A stretch of 50,000 bases of DNA from Anaeromyces robustus (taxonomy: Eukaryota > Neocallimastigomycota > Neocallimastigomycetes > Neocallimastigales > Neocallimastigaceae): assembly GCA_002104895.1 (NCBI GenBank), contig MCFG01000047.1, positions 152,501 to 202,500 of the forward strand, in the 5' to 3' direction. The first letter of the stretch is position 1. The number at the start of each line of letters is the position of its first letter. The translations under genes and the position numbers were made by a program. The notes below the pieces were generated by a model. The model was not told the origin of the DNA, ran no database searches, and saw nothing but the letters and a program-made list of their open reading frames with translations. Shown here piece by piece: positions 9,566 to 21,084 of the stretch.

Positions 9566-12552
9566 TTATTTCATTTTTAAACATTTATTAATCCATTTAA
9601 TAAAGTTTTCTGTTGAATTTCCTGAAAGTTCTGATTTTATATGGTCAGTGTTCCAAACACTATCAAAATCAATGGTTCTATGACCATAATTTTCTAATGC
9701 TAATTTTAAATTATATTCAGTAGTTAATGGTGTTTCAGTTTGAGTAATACCAGCATTAATACGCCAATGTTTAGCAACATCAGATGACTTATAACCTTTA
9801 TAATATGGATTTAAGTAATATAAAGGATTATACATATTTACTCTATCTTCTATAGAAGTATTTAATGAATCAGTTTTCTTTAAATCTTCTTCAAAAGATT
9901 TAGAATATTTTGAATCTTTAGTATACTTTGAATACTTTGAATCCTTTAATAATTTATTCATAATACGATCGAAATGGGAACCAATTAATAAATTATTTCC
10001 ATATCCAAATAAAACATTCTCTTCTTCCATAGCTTCTAAATCATCAAAAGCTGCTACATTTTTAGAAGCTCTTTTAAAACGTCTTACAAAACCTTCTAAG
10101 TTATCAACATGGATTTTTTTTGTTTCTTTATCATAGGTTACCCATTGAGAATCCATATTAAGTGAGTAAATATAATGTTCTAAACTTTTATAAACAACTG
10201 GATCACCAATAGTAATAGGTCCTCCATGAGTGGATTTATCATCATCTAATGGATCCATACCGTAATTTTCTTGATTTCCAAAATAGATAATGGTTGGTTG
10301 TTGAATATATGGGAATGTTATTTTTTCAATAAATTCATTTAAAGAAGTTTCAATTTCTTTAAGAATATAATCATAATAACTACCAGATTGATAAATGCCA
10401 TTATCAGATTTAGTTAAAGTTAATGGTTTACCATTGGAATCCTTTAATTGAATTTTATTAACGTATTCTGCATAAGCATTAGCTAAATCATCAGATAAAT
10501 TTTTATCAAAATCATCTAAATCTTGACGCGTAATACCCATATTCCATTCATAGGCTTCATTAGCCATATCAGGACTTGCATCTGGTGACCAACTCATAGA
10601 ACCTTTAATGGCATCACTTACACCTTCAACAGCACCGATATCCTTTAAATATTTATCATAAAGTGGACTATTACCGGAAGTTCCCATAATAACACTAAGA
10701 GCACCTCCACTACCAAAACCGAATGTAAAGATATTTTCTGCAGAACCTGGAAGAATATCATCATTATAACGAAGATAACGAACAGCTGCTTTTATATCAG
10801 TAATACCTAATGGTGCACCTTCATAACGACCACGAAAACCAGTAAAAACATAAATAATACCTTCCTTTGTATATCTTTTAGCTTCAGCAACATAATTTTG
10901 AGGTGAGGGTATAGACATATATCCTTTAGTATTAAGAGGAATTACAATTGGAGCATTATAAACTGAATATGGTCCAACTACTCCAGATGAATTTATTGTA
11001 CATGTGTAAGTATCATCTTTATCATTTTTAGTTGCATTAACATATTTACCAGGAATAAATATTCCTAATGTTTCATAATTCAATGCAGGAGGATTTTCAC
11101 AATATTGAATATCAACTTGCCAATATACATCATCTTCAGCATTGTATTTCCAAGCTTTCATATTAACTTTTGGTAAAGACGTTTTAATGGTATTTTGACT
11201 AGTGGAATCTTTATCTTTTTCATTTTTGTCCTTATCCTTTATATCTTTATTATCTTTATCCTTTCCATTTTGTTCTTTATTATCCTTTTCATTTTTGTCT
11301 TTACCCTTTACATCTTTATTTTCTTTATCTTTTCCACTTTGTTCTTTATTATCCTTTTCATTTTTGTCTTTATCCTTTATATCTTTATTATCTTTATCCT
11401 TTCCACTTTGTTCTTTATTATCCTTTTTATTTTTGTTTTTACCCTTTACATCTTTATTATCTTTATCTTTTTCACTTTGTTCTTTATTATCTTTTTCATT
11501 TTTGTCTTTACCCTTTACATCTTTATTATCTTTATCTTTTTCATTATGTTCTTTATCATGCTTGTCTTTTTCATCATTTGCTTTTCCATTTTTATCTTTT
11601 TCGTCTTTACCTTTTTCGTCTTTTTCTTTTCCGTTTTTATCTTTTTCATTTTTATCTTTATCATGCTTATTTATTTCATCTTGCTCTTTATTTTGTTTGT
11701 CTTTTTCATCTTTATTACTTATGTTCTTATTATTTTTGTCTTTTTCATCTTTATTATTTATGCTATCTTTATCTTTTTCTTTTTCATTTTTATCTTTTTC
11801 GTTTTTTCCTTTTCCATTTTTATCCTTTTCATCTTCATCTTTACTCTTTTCGCCCTTTTCTTTTCCATTTTTACCTTTTTCATTTTTATCTTTATTATCA
11901 GGATTAGTAGTACTTGTATTGTTACTGGAAGAAATACCACACCATTTTTTATTTTCTATACCCCATTCACCTTCTTCATCAACTAATACAACTTTATTTT
12001 CTTTACAACATGGAAAATATGGTTCTGAGAAACATTTAATATTTTCATAGCATGAATATTTTATTCCACACCATTTATGATTTTCAATTCCCCAATCACC
12101 TTCTTTTCCCTTTTCTACAACATTACATGTTTCACAGCATTTATCTAATAAATATGTATATATATTTATTATAATTAATTATTTTTTTTTGTTAAATTAT
12201 AACATATTATATATTTATATAGTAATAATTTTTTAATCTCTAATACTTACACCCATGACTTAATGAAAAACATTCCTATAATAATAAAACAAGATAATGA
12301 AAAGAAAAGAAAAAAAAAATTATTAAATTTGAATTTCGCAAAATTTTAAAATTTGATAAAATTAAAATGTTATAGAAACATTAAATTTATTAAAGAAATA
12401 AATATTATATTATATTATTTAATAAATACTTATTTTTTACTTACATCCTCAGGTTCTGAATCTTCAGAATCATATATAATTGATTTACTTATAACAAGAG
12501 GAATTATAATTGTTATTGAAGTTATAATTTTATTAAAATTTATACATTTCAT
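9566..12552 (-). CDS. Secreted dockerin-bearing alpha/beta-hydrolase (tannase/feruloyl-esterase-like)
   Basis: Predicted cellulosomal esterase of 903 residues. Exons are 12552-12445, 12275-12251 and 12144-9566. Exon 1 encodes a signal peptide (MKCINFNKIITSITIIIPLV, then ISKS) and an acidic tail. The 25-base exon 2 opens the first dockerin, which intron 2 splits. Two CBM10-type dockerins lie at about 37-76 and 81-115, with C-C pairs, WGIEN and WCGI motifs. A charged linker (about 116-365) of Lys, Asp, Asn, Glu and Gly contains a 23-residue tandem repeat. The catalytic region (about 370-903) has an oxyanion/entry motif FTGFRGRYEG, AAVRYLRYN and the nucleophile elbow GFGSGG (Ser523). A C-terminal WNTDH follows, with likely catalytic His879. 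The order and wording of these motifs resemble bacterial subtype-B tannases and related feruloyl-ester hydrolases. The acid expected before TPL or TSL is Glu848 rather than Asp. Its substrate is inferred only: phenolic or acetyl esters of plant cell wall. Fungal dockerins normally bind scaffoldins outside the cell. It is on the same strand as the two GH9 genes. Confidence 0.85.
11215..11560 (-). repeat. 69-bp in-frame tandem repeat (23-residue linker repeat)
   Basis: Marked by the recurring plus-strand block CATTTTTGTC or a close variant at 11221, 11290, 11359, 11428 and 11497, exactly 69 bases apart. Read on the coding strand each unit is about DKDNKD-[IV]-KDKDKNEKDNKEQ-[SN]-GK. About five copies, then decaying copies to about 11720. 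The repeat is a multiple of three and keeps the esterase frame open. Confidence 0.9.
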
Positions 12553-15330
12553 TTTATATATTACTTTTATATTATACTATATTAATATATTATTTTTGAA
12601 TAAATTATTATTTTTTTAATAAATTATTATTATTATAGTTATATAGTTATTATTATTTTATTTTATTTTATAATTTATAAATATATTATGTGATTATAAG
12701 AATTAATTTATTATCAAGTAAACAAAAGAATTAATTATTAAAAATATATATATATTTTTTATATATAGGATATTTTTTTAATTAATAATAATTTAAAATA
12801 TATATTACAAAAATAAATAACAATAATAAAAAGAGTAAATTAATATTAAGAGAAAAAATAATACAATTAAAGATTATTTCTATTTTTTTTTTTCTATTTC
12901 ACTCTATACTTCTTTATTTTAATATTTTTTTTTTTTATTTTGAAACATGTAACTAGAGAAAATGTTTAATATTTATATGTCTTTTACACAAAATTTTTTT
13001 CTAAATTTTTTTTTTTACATAATCAACTAATAGCAATATATTATTAATATATTATTTTAAATTTAATTAATATATTTTTTAATATTTTGTCTTGACATTA
13101 TAAATTAAATATTAAACAAAAATTTTTTTTTGATTATATAAAAAAAAATATTTATTGTATTACTAAATAATAAAAAATATAAAATATAAACCTATAATAT
13201 AGTAGAGAATAAAAAAAACAATTGTAATAAATATATATAAAATATATAAAAAAAAGAATAATAAATATTTACATAACTTAATATATTTTTATTTTTTCTT
13301 TTTTTTCTTTTTTTTTTTGTATTATTATATTTTAAATATTATTGGATAATATCTTTTATATTAAATTTATAGAACTAAAAAAGAAAGAAAAACAATTATT
13401 ATGTATTTATTATCTATATCTATTTATCTACAGAAAAAATGAAATATAGAAAATATTATTAAATCTTATTTTTACTGAATGAAAATATATATTATAATAA
13501 TTTTTTTTACAATAATATTATTTTTCAATATTTATTTTATTATAAAAAGTATTATAATATTTTTATAGTAAAAATATTATTTATATAAAAGATTACTTTT
13601 TTAAAAATACAGAGATTTATAATACCATGCTTTTTTTTTTTTTACTATATCATTAAATATTTGACAATTATACATTTTTTATATATTATTTTATATTAAA
13701 AAAAATTTTTTTATATAATACATAGATAGATTAAATTAATATATAACACAAGAAAATTAATATCAATGGATTTTATATTAATTTAAAATTATTAAATTTT
13801 TAATAGATAAATTATATTAATTTTATGTTACACGAATTCAAAATTAGATTAACATTTTGAACGGACAAATTTCTAAATATGGTTTTTAATTGCGGTCAAG
13901 TTATTAGAGAATATATTAATTAATATAGTGTATATTAATAGTAAAATATATATATTAATTAATATATTATATTTTTTTTTTATTATTATAAACAATTATA
14001 TAAAAGAAAAAAGTATTTTACGATAAATTATTAGTTTCATTATTAATTTAAGTTTATGTAATTTGTTTTTTTTTTTTTTATTTTTTATTTTTTTTTTTTT
14101 TTTGAAAAAAGTATAAATAAAAAGATAATAATTATTTAATTTTTGATATATATTAAATTATTATAAATACTAAATTGATTTAGTATTTATAATAATCATT
14201 CTTTTTGAGCATACTTTTATATTTAATTAAAATACAAGTATTTTAGGAATAATAAAAGGGCAAAAAAAATAATTAGAATTTTCCTTCATTATTTTATCTT
14301 CATAGTTATGTTAAAATGAAAAATAAGACTTAATTTTAAGATTTAAAAAATAAAAGTTATTATATTTTTTTTTGTAACGGTATGAATGATAAAAATAATT
14401 TCTACCTATATTTGTTATATTTACAATGCTGTATAAAATTATGTTGTAGTATCATTATAATCTTTATCATTGATTTCCTAAAGATACCACATTAGCCTTA
14501 TGTTCATATTTAAGAGTGTTGGCTACATTTTCTATATACTTGTTTACTTGTTTATTATATTATCAAATAATTATTTTATAATTTAATAATAAAACTATAA
14601 TAATTGATAATACTTTTTAATATATATAATATAATATAAATTATAAATAAAAATTAATATATAATATAAATATAAATTGATTTAATTATTTTTCAAAATT
14701 ATATGTTTTTTGTATATATTTACTAAATTATATTATAATGAAAATAGTGAAGTTGTCATATTTCTTATTGGCATTTCTAATATAAATGTCAAATATAAAA
14801 AAAAATTTAAACAAACTAATTATAAAATTAAAGAAATATTGGATTATAAAATCAAAATATATTGAAAGAATAAATTCTAAAAAAAATAATATATCTTAAA
14901 AACACAATTTTTATAAAAAAAAGAACAAATCAAAGTAAAAATTATAACAAATTAAAAAAATTATAATAACATAATAATAACATTAATATTAAAAAATTAA
15001 AAAAAAAAACAAAACTATTATATACACATAATAGAGTCTTAATCTTAATATTAATTTTCTATTTTAATTTATGTTTATTTTATTAATATGCTAATTTAAT
15101 TTAATTATTTTCTTAATTTTTTTTTATCTCTCTTTTTTTTTTTTTTTTCTTTACTTATTTATTTTTTTGTTTTTTTTTTTATTTTTATTTATTTATATTT
15201 TTTCTTTTTATTATTATTTATGTTTTAATTATTAATATTAATAAATATTACTTCTTAATTATATAGGATATTTTATTATTCTTTTTATTTATTTATTTTG
15301 ATTATTTTTTTATTTATGCTATTAATTTAA
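12553..15330. other. AT-rich intergenic region with possible exon remnant
   Basis: Lies between the esterase start (12552) and the stop of the first GH9 gene. Mostly poly-A/T and TATA-type repeats. It contains a perfect palindrome at 14157-14196 and, at 14467-14535, a short minus-strand stretch with protein-like codon content (see findings). No complete gene is seen, and the GH9 promoter motif was not seen here. Confidence 0.6.
14157..14196. repeat. Perfect palindrome, 19-nt arms
   Basis: ATTATTATAAATACTAAAT (14157-14175), two-base loop TG, then its exact reverse complement (14178-14196). Confidence 0.9.
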
Positions 15331-18300
15331 TTAATTTTGAATACCACACCAGTTACCATTTTCAATACCCCATGGTCCCTTTTCATCAGTATACATTACA
15401 GTTTTAGTTGAAGTACAACATGGGTATTCTGGAAGAGAGAAACATTTCTTGTCTGTGGAGGTACAAGAATCTTTAATACCACACCATTGATTATTTTCAA
15501 TACCCCATGAACCGTCTTGGTCAGTGGTGCTAACATTACATGTATTACAACATGGATAACCTAATTTAATTGAGAAACATTCATCAGTTGGTTCTGGTTG
15601 TGGTTCTGGTTGTGGTTCAGTTTTATCACAAGTATCCTTTAAACCACACCAATTGTTATTTTCATAGCCCCATTTACCATCGTTATCAACGAAAGCAACA
15701 TCACAACCTGAACAACATTTGTAATTTAATTTTGTAGCGAAACATTCATCATTATTAGTTGGTTCTTGTTTTTTGGTAGTGGTAGTAGTTTTGGTAACAG
15801 TAGTTGTTGGATTAGATGGAGATGGAGATGGAGAAGAACTCTTATCAATAAGACCAGAATCCTTAATGTAATTACCATTAGCATCACAAATATGAGCTGG
15901 TTTACAAATACCTCTAGTCCAACCATATGGTTCAGAAGTACCAGTCTTAAGGTTAACTAAATATTTATCACCACGATGGTAACCATTACAATAAACGAAA
16001 GCTTCAGTTGGTTCAACCATATTACTATCATTCTTAACACGGAAGTAGAAGTTTTGTTCAGTACCTTCACCATCTAAATATTCTTTTCCCCAACCAGCAC
16101 AGGCAACGAATACATTACCTTCTTGTTTTAATAATTCACCACCCCAAACTTTATCAAGTTCAGCACCAGTTTTACTTAAATCCATTTCAACACACCATCC
16201 ACCACAAGTTAAACCACCAGTACTAGCGACAGTTGGAGTGAATTCATTACGTCCATTGTAATTTAATTTAAGAACAATATCACCACTAGATTCCTTTGGT
16301 GGCCAAGCTCCATCCCAAGTTTGTTCTGGATCTGGAACATTTAATCCTTCTTGAATTAAGAAAGCAAGAAGACCAGTGTAAGCAGCATTATAATCTAAAG
16401 CAACTTCATTAGAATTATAATTGGTACGATCATCCTTGTAATCATCTCTAGCACCTGGACCACCAGCAAGAGCACCATATAATGGGAAAACGTTAAAGGA
16501 TGGTAATCCCATAGCATTACTAGTACCAGAGGAACCACGATGGTGAACAGATTTTGGAGAACTTGGATCAGCACCAACAACGTAATCAACTTTAGCTGGA
16601 TTATCACCTTGAATATAATCAATTTGTTTTTGAATAAATTTAACATATTGTTGACGCTTAGAATCACTTTTGTCCATAGTAGAAGCTACCATAGCGACAG
16701 TGAAAGCAGCATTACTAGCATAACGGTTTGAACCCCAAGCAGAAAGGTTAGTATCATACCATAAACCACCTGGAGTAGTCTTATAGTTGACCATAAGATC
16801 ACTGTGTTTGAAAGCTTGTTCCTTATATTTATCTTCACCAGTAATCATGTACATTAAAGCATAGGAACTAGCTTTTTTATCATCCCATGAAATTGGACCA
16901 CCAGAATTAAGGAAATAATCTGGATCATGTTGATTTAATGGTAAATCCCAAATAGCATCAGCTTTAGCACGGTAAGTTTCATCACCTGTAGCTAATAATA
17001 ACATAGCAGCACCCCAAACTAATTCATCCTTAAAACCACTGAAAGATCTGTAATAACCTTGAGCATCTTCAATACCTACAGTATATGTATCTTGATATTT
17101 ATCAGCAAAATCGTAAAGTTCCTTAGCATGTTTTAATAAAGTTTCAGCATAAGATGGATTTTCATCTTTAAAGACTAAATAGGCGGCAGCCTATGTTACG
17201 AATAAAAATAAATAATTATATAATTAATAATTATATAGATTAATTATATAATTATAAAATAAACTTTTGATAATATTTATATAAATGTATATTATTATTA
17301 AGTATAAAAAAAAAAAAAATTATAATTACTAAAGAAGCAGCGGTTTCAGCAGCAAGATCAGAACCTGGATGTTGGGCATCAATCTTGTAGGATGGATGAT
17401 CATAAGTCATATCCTCTATTATATTTATTAAATATTAATATAAAAAAAATATAATATTAATAATGAAACGTTACTTTATTGATAATATGTAATATATTTA
17501 TATATTCATAATTTTTAATTTTTAACTTTAAAAAATTATAATATATTTATATATTTAGTGAAATAATTATTTACCTGGAGAAACCCATGCACCATGATCT
17601 AAACTACCATTACCAACTTGACCATCTGTATTAATGATAAGTAAAAAAATTTGTTGTTAATAAGTCATTATTTTTAATATACCTATACAATATCAATTAT
17701 AAAATAAAAACTTACAAAGTTCAGTCTTTCCGGTATGACACTTAAGGAAATAATCTGTACCCCATTTAATACAGTCCTTAATATATCCCCATTGTTCTAT
17801 TTATTAATATAATAAAATAAAATAAAATTTATAATAATAATATTAATAATAAAATATTGATAATGGTTTTAAATATCATATAAAATTTTTCTATAATGTT
17901 ATTGGAATATCGAATAATTACCAGCATCTATGTAACCTTCCTTCCATTTGTAGGCAGAGAAAGCAAGTACTTTAATTTTAATATTATAATAATATTTTAT
18001 ATTAATTCTCTTTTTATTTTTTTCCTTTGTTATTTCAATTTTATTTCATAGTAATTAATAAATACTTACAGGAAATGGTAGCAGCTTGTGGGTAGTTGAA
18101 CTTTACATTATCACCAGCATCATCTAATTATATTAATATTAATTGGTTTATTAATATCTATATATATAGAGATATTTTAAATTACCAAAAAAAAATATCA
18201 TATTTTTTATCTACTTACAATCTATTAGTATAAGCAAGATTTATAAAAGCATAATACGTATTATATTTCAAGTTAAGAAAAAAAAAAGTTATAACAAATA

Positions 18301-18777
18301 TTATATAAATTAGTTTTATTTTAAAACTTTTTATTTTTTATTATAAATTTATATTATTATTGAAACTATTATAACTTATAATCTTAAAATATATTATTAA
18401 TATACTTACAACCACCGTTTAAATCGACATTATTATCAGCACCAGCATCAGTCATACTGTCTTTACGCCAGTAGATACGATTACTAGCTGGTAATGGACC
18501 AGATCTTTGAGCTATATTTTTATTAATTTTATTATTATTTTTTTATTTTAAAATAATTATATTACATATTGGTTAGTTCAATTAATATTTATTAATATTG
18601 GCACAATATAACTATTATATTGGTATTTATATATATAATTTTTTTCTATAATTATTAACCTTCATAGAATAAAAGTGAAAGTTCTAAATGTCTAGCATAA
18701 TCTTGTGATTTAGCATATACACTTGGAAGAGTAAAAGCTAAACTTCCGAGAACCTTTAAAATTGATTGAAATTTCAT
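15331..18777 (-). CDS. GH9 cellulase with three dockerins (paralogue A)
   Basis: Secreted cellulosomal endoglucanase of family GH9, inverting hydrolysis of beta-1,4-glucan; 800 residues. Nine exons: 18777-18660, 18511-18410, 18221-18219 (3 bases), 18123-18070, 17969-17922, 17796-17716, 17625-17575, 17415-17330 and 17190-15331; total 2403 bases. The signal peptide is about 1-22, ending VYA. The catalytic domain (about 25-475) has the DAGDN motif with catalytic Asp76 and Asp79, the VHHRGSS loop (His397/398) and [11 protein letters not shown] with the acid Glu443. An unassigned beta-rich module covers about 484-630. A Ser/Pro then Thr/Lys linker precedes dockerins at about 663-702, 718-757 and 763-799, the first pair separated by PQPEPQPEP. 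All three have paired Cys, WG-[IY]-EN and WCG-[IL]. The exon-rich structure matches what I recall of the Piromyces Cel9A (Steenbakkers et al. 2002), unlike the intronless, bacterial-like genes common among gut-fungal glycosidases. It is a tandem paralogue of the gene at 22213-25770. Confidence 0.95.
18219..18221 (-). other. 3-nt microexon (ATT) of GH9 paralogue A
   Basis: On the coding strand the context is TACTAATAG-ATT-GTAAGT, so a three-base exon is flanked by AG and an ideal donor. The upstream exon ends GGT GGT T and the downstream exon begins AT GAT GCT. With the microexon the protein reads GGYYDAGDN, the usual GH9 form; without it one Tyr is missing. Flanking introns are 188 and 95 bases. 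Confidence 0.8.
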
Positions 18778-18869
18778 TTTGTATTATTATTTGTTTTATA
18801 TATTTTATTAATTGTTGTTCTATTTTATATATATTTTTTTGCTCTTTTATTATATAAAATTAAATATTT

Positions 18870-18882
18870 CACTATCAAAGTG
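18870..18882. promoter_or_regulatory. Palindromic motif CACTATCAAAGTG, proximal copy, GH9 A
   Basis: CACT/AGTG half-sites around ATCAA, about 93 bases upstream of the GH9 A start codon. The same motif recurs 74 bases further upstream and twice in front of GH9 B. A candidate transcription-factor site; function inferred. Confidence 0.55.
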
Positions 18883-18943
18883 GTTTATATTTTAATTTTA
18901 TTATATTCTTATAATTTTTTTTTATTTTATTAATATACTTTTA

Positions 18944-18956
18944 CACTATCAAAGTG
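18944..18956. promoter_or_regulatory. Palindromic motif CACTATCAAAGTG, distal copy, GH9 A
   Basis: Second copy, about 167 bases upstream of the GH9 A start. The half-sites extend to ACACT and AGTGT here. Confidence 0.55.
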
Positions 18957-20547
18957 TTAATATTATTAATATTATATATAATATATATATATATAATTTA
19001 AAAGATTTTTAAATATAAGGGAATTTTTTTCTTTTTTTATATTTTTTTTATTATTATTATAGCTAATTTCAATATTAGAAATTCTTTTCTTTTCTTTATT
19101 ATTTTCAAATAATTCTATAATGTTTTTTCTGATATTTCCTTAATATCTTTTACAAAATTTAATTAATAAATAAATTAAAAGAATAATAATATATAAGGGG
19201 TTTATATACTTTAATAAATTAAAATGTAATGTAAATATATATATATTACAATATAAACATAAATTTTAATATATAATAATAATAAAATTTGTTTTAGTTT
19301 AAGGTTTCAAGAAATTAAATAGAATATTTTTTTTAATATCATGGTAAAAAATTGACCAATTAAAAAACACATTAACAATATTATTTATAATAAAAAAATG
19401 AGAAAAAAAAAAAAACTTTTTATTTAATAATATAAATATATTTTATTATTCAATATTCTTAAGATTTTATTATTATCTTGAATCCTCATAATAAAATCCT
19501 TGTTTTTTATTTATATATTTATTTATTTATTATAATATCATTATTTATAATTATAAAAACCATTTATTATTTATTTTCATGTATAATAATTAAATATTTA
19601 AAGATATTTAATTTTTATATTTAAATATGTGCTCATATCATTCTTTTTAAACAAATTTTTGCATACAATATAAATTTAAATTTAAATATATATAAATACT
19701 TTTTCTTTTTTAATATTTGTTTCTAAAATTCATTATAATATGAAAATTATATATAAACATTTCATACTGCATAAATTTTTCAACTCATATGACATTAATT
19801 TTTTTTTTAAAAAAAAAACTAAATATGTGTGTTTAAAAAAAAAAAAAAGAAAAAATCTTAGTACAACAATAATAAATAAAGTATTAATAATAACATAAGC
19901 ATAAAAAAAAATAAAGTATATAATACTAAATAATAACTATTATAATAAAATATTAAAGATAACAATAAATATTAATATTAAACCTTAATTAATATTATAT
20001 TTAATAAAAATATTAAAAATTGTAATAATTTGTTATAATGATAACCACAAATTATAAAGTAATAAACTTTATTTATTATTATTTTTTAATAAATAGAAAT
20101 TATATGGTTAATATTTTTCAATCTTTTAAATATTAAATTTGTATCATAATGTAGTAAAAAAAAAAAAAATAAAAATAATAAATAAATACTTAATGGAAAT
20201 TTGTTCAAATATATTAAACTTTAAAAATTAATATATTAAATAATTTATATTATTTTCCATTTCAATATATTTCATATGGGATATTTTTTTTTATTTAATT
20301 TATTTTAAACAATAAAAAAAAAAAAAATCAAAACTAAACCCTTTCTAAATAATATGTCTGTACAAAATATCATAAATTATTATATTATTTGTTTTTTATA
20401 AAATTATTATTATTCATCTTATATATATATTATTATATATATTATTTTAAAATTTTATTATATTTATGTCATTTGTATAATAATTTTGTTTCTACTTCAA
20501 TTCAGCATGTAAAAAAAATTTATTTATTATATTCAGAAAAAAAAAAA

Positions 20548-20564
20548 GCTTAATTATTAAGCTT
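20548..20564. repeat. Palindrome AGCTTAAT-T-ATTAAGCT flanked by A and T runs
   Basis: A run of A, the palindrome, then a run of T, so the hairpin extends to about 30 bases. It looks like an intrinsic terminator but has no gene nearby; in a eukaryote this is probably chance or a repeat remnant. Confidence 0.6.
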
Positions 20565-21030
20565 TTTTTGTATTTTATTATAATACTTAAAGATTATCCA
20601 TATATTAAATATAAAATGTAATATTTAAACATTGTGTTTCATATTATTAATCTTATATACAGATTTATAAAACATATATACAATATATATGCAATTGTAT
20701 ATGATTCATACAGTTGTATAAAATAAAGTATAATTAAATATAAAAATTTTATTAAAAGGAAAATTATTAAAAACTATAATTTTTTTATTCATAAATGTAA
20801 TAAATTAATAAATAATTATAAAAATTAATTAAATAATTGTTTATTTAAATAAATATTAATAAACATCAATAAATCATAAGTTAATGTATTTTTTATTCTT
20901 TAAATAAGTTGATATTTAATATATATAAAGATATAAAGTATTATATTAATTATTCTTAGTATCTAATGAAAGAGATTATTTTATTTTTCTTCTTAAAAAT
21001 TATTTTTCAAATATAATAATAAAAAAAAAA

Positions 21031-21084
21031 AGAAATAAAAGAATTTCAATAATCAATATTTTAATATGAAATTCTTTTATTTCT
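21031..21084. repeat. Inverted repeat with exact 18-nt arms
   Basis: AGAAATAAAAGAATTTCA (21031-21048) and its exact reverse complement (21067-21084) with an 18-base loop. Confidence 0.9.

Noticed and set aside
11195-12050. Long plus-strand open frames (up to 282 codons) rich in Phe/Leu/Ser.
   Set aside because: They are antisense shadows of the Lys/Asp-rich linker and dockerins of the minus-strand esterase, whose frame, splice sites and domains are clear.
12353-12619. 88-codon plus-strand frame.
   Set aside because: Overlaps the signal-peptide exon and intron of the esterase on the other strand.
14738-14785. MKIVKLSYFLLAFLI, signal-peptide-like 15-codon plus-strand frame.
   Set aside because: Stops immediately, with no donor site and no downstream exon recognised; chance is likely.
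20537-20569. Hairpin plus T run resembling a bacterial terminator.
   Set aside because: The window is fungal nuclear DNA and no gene ends nearby.
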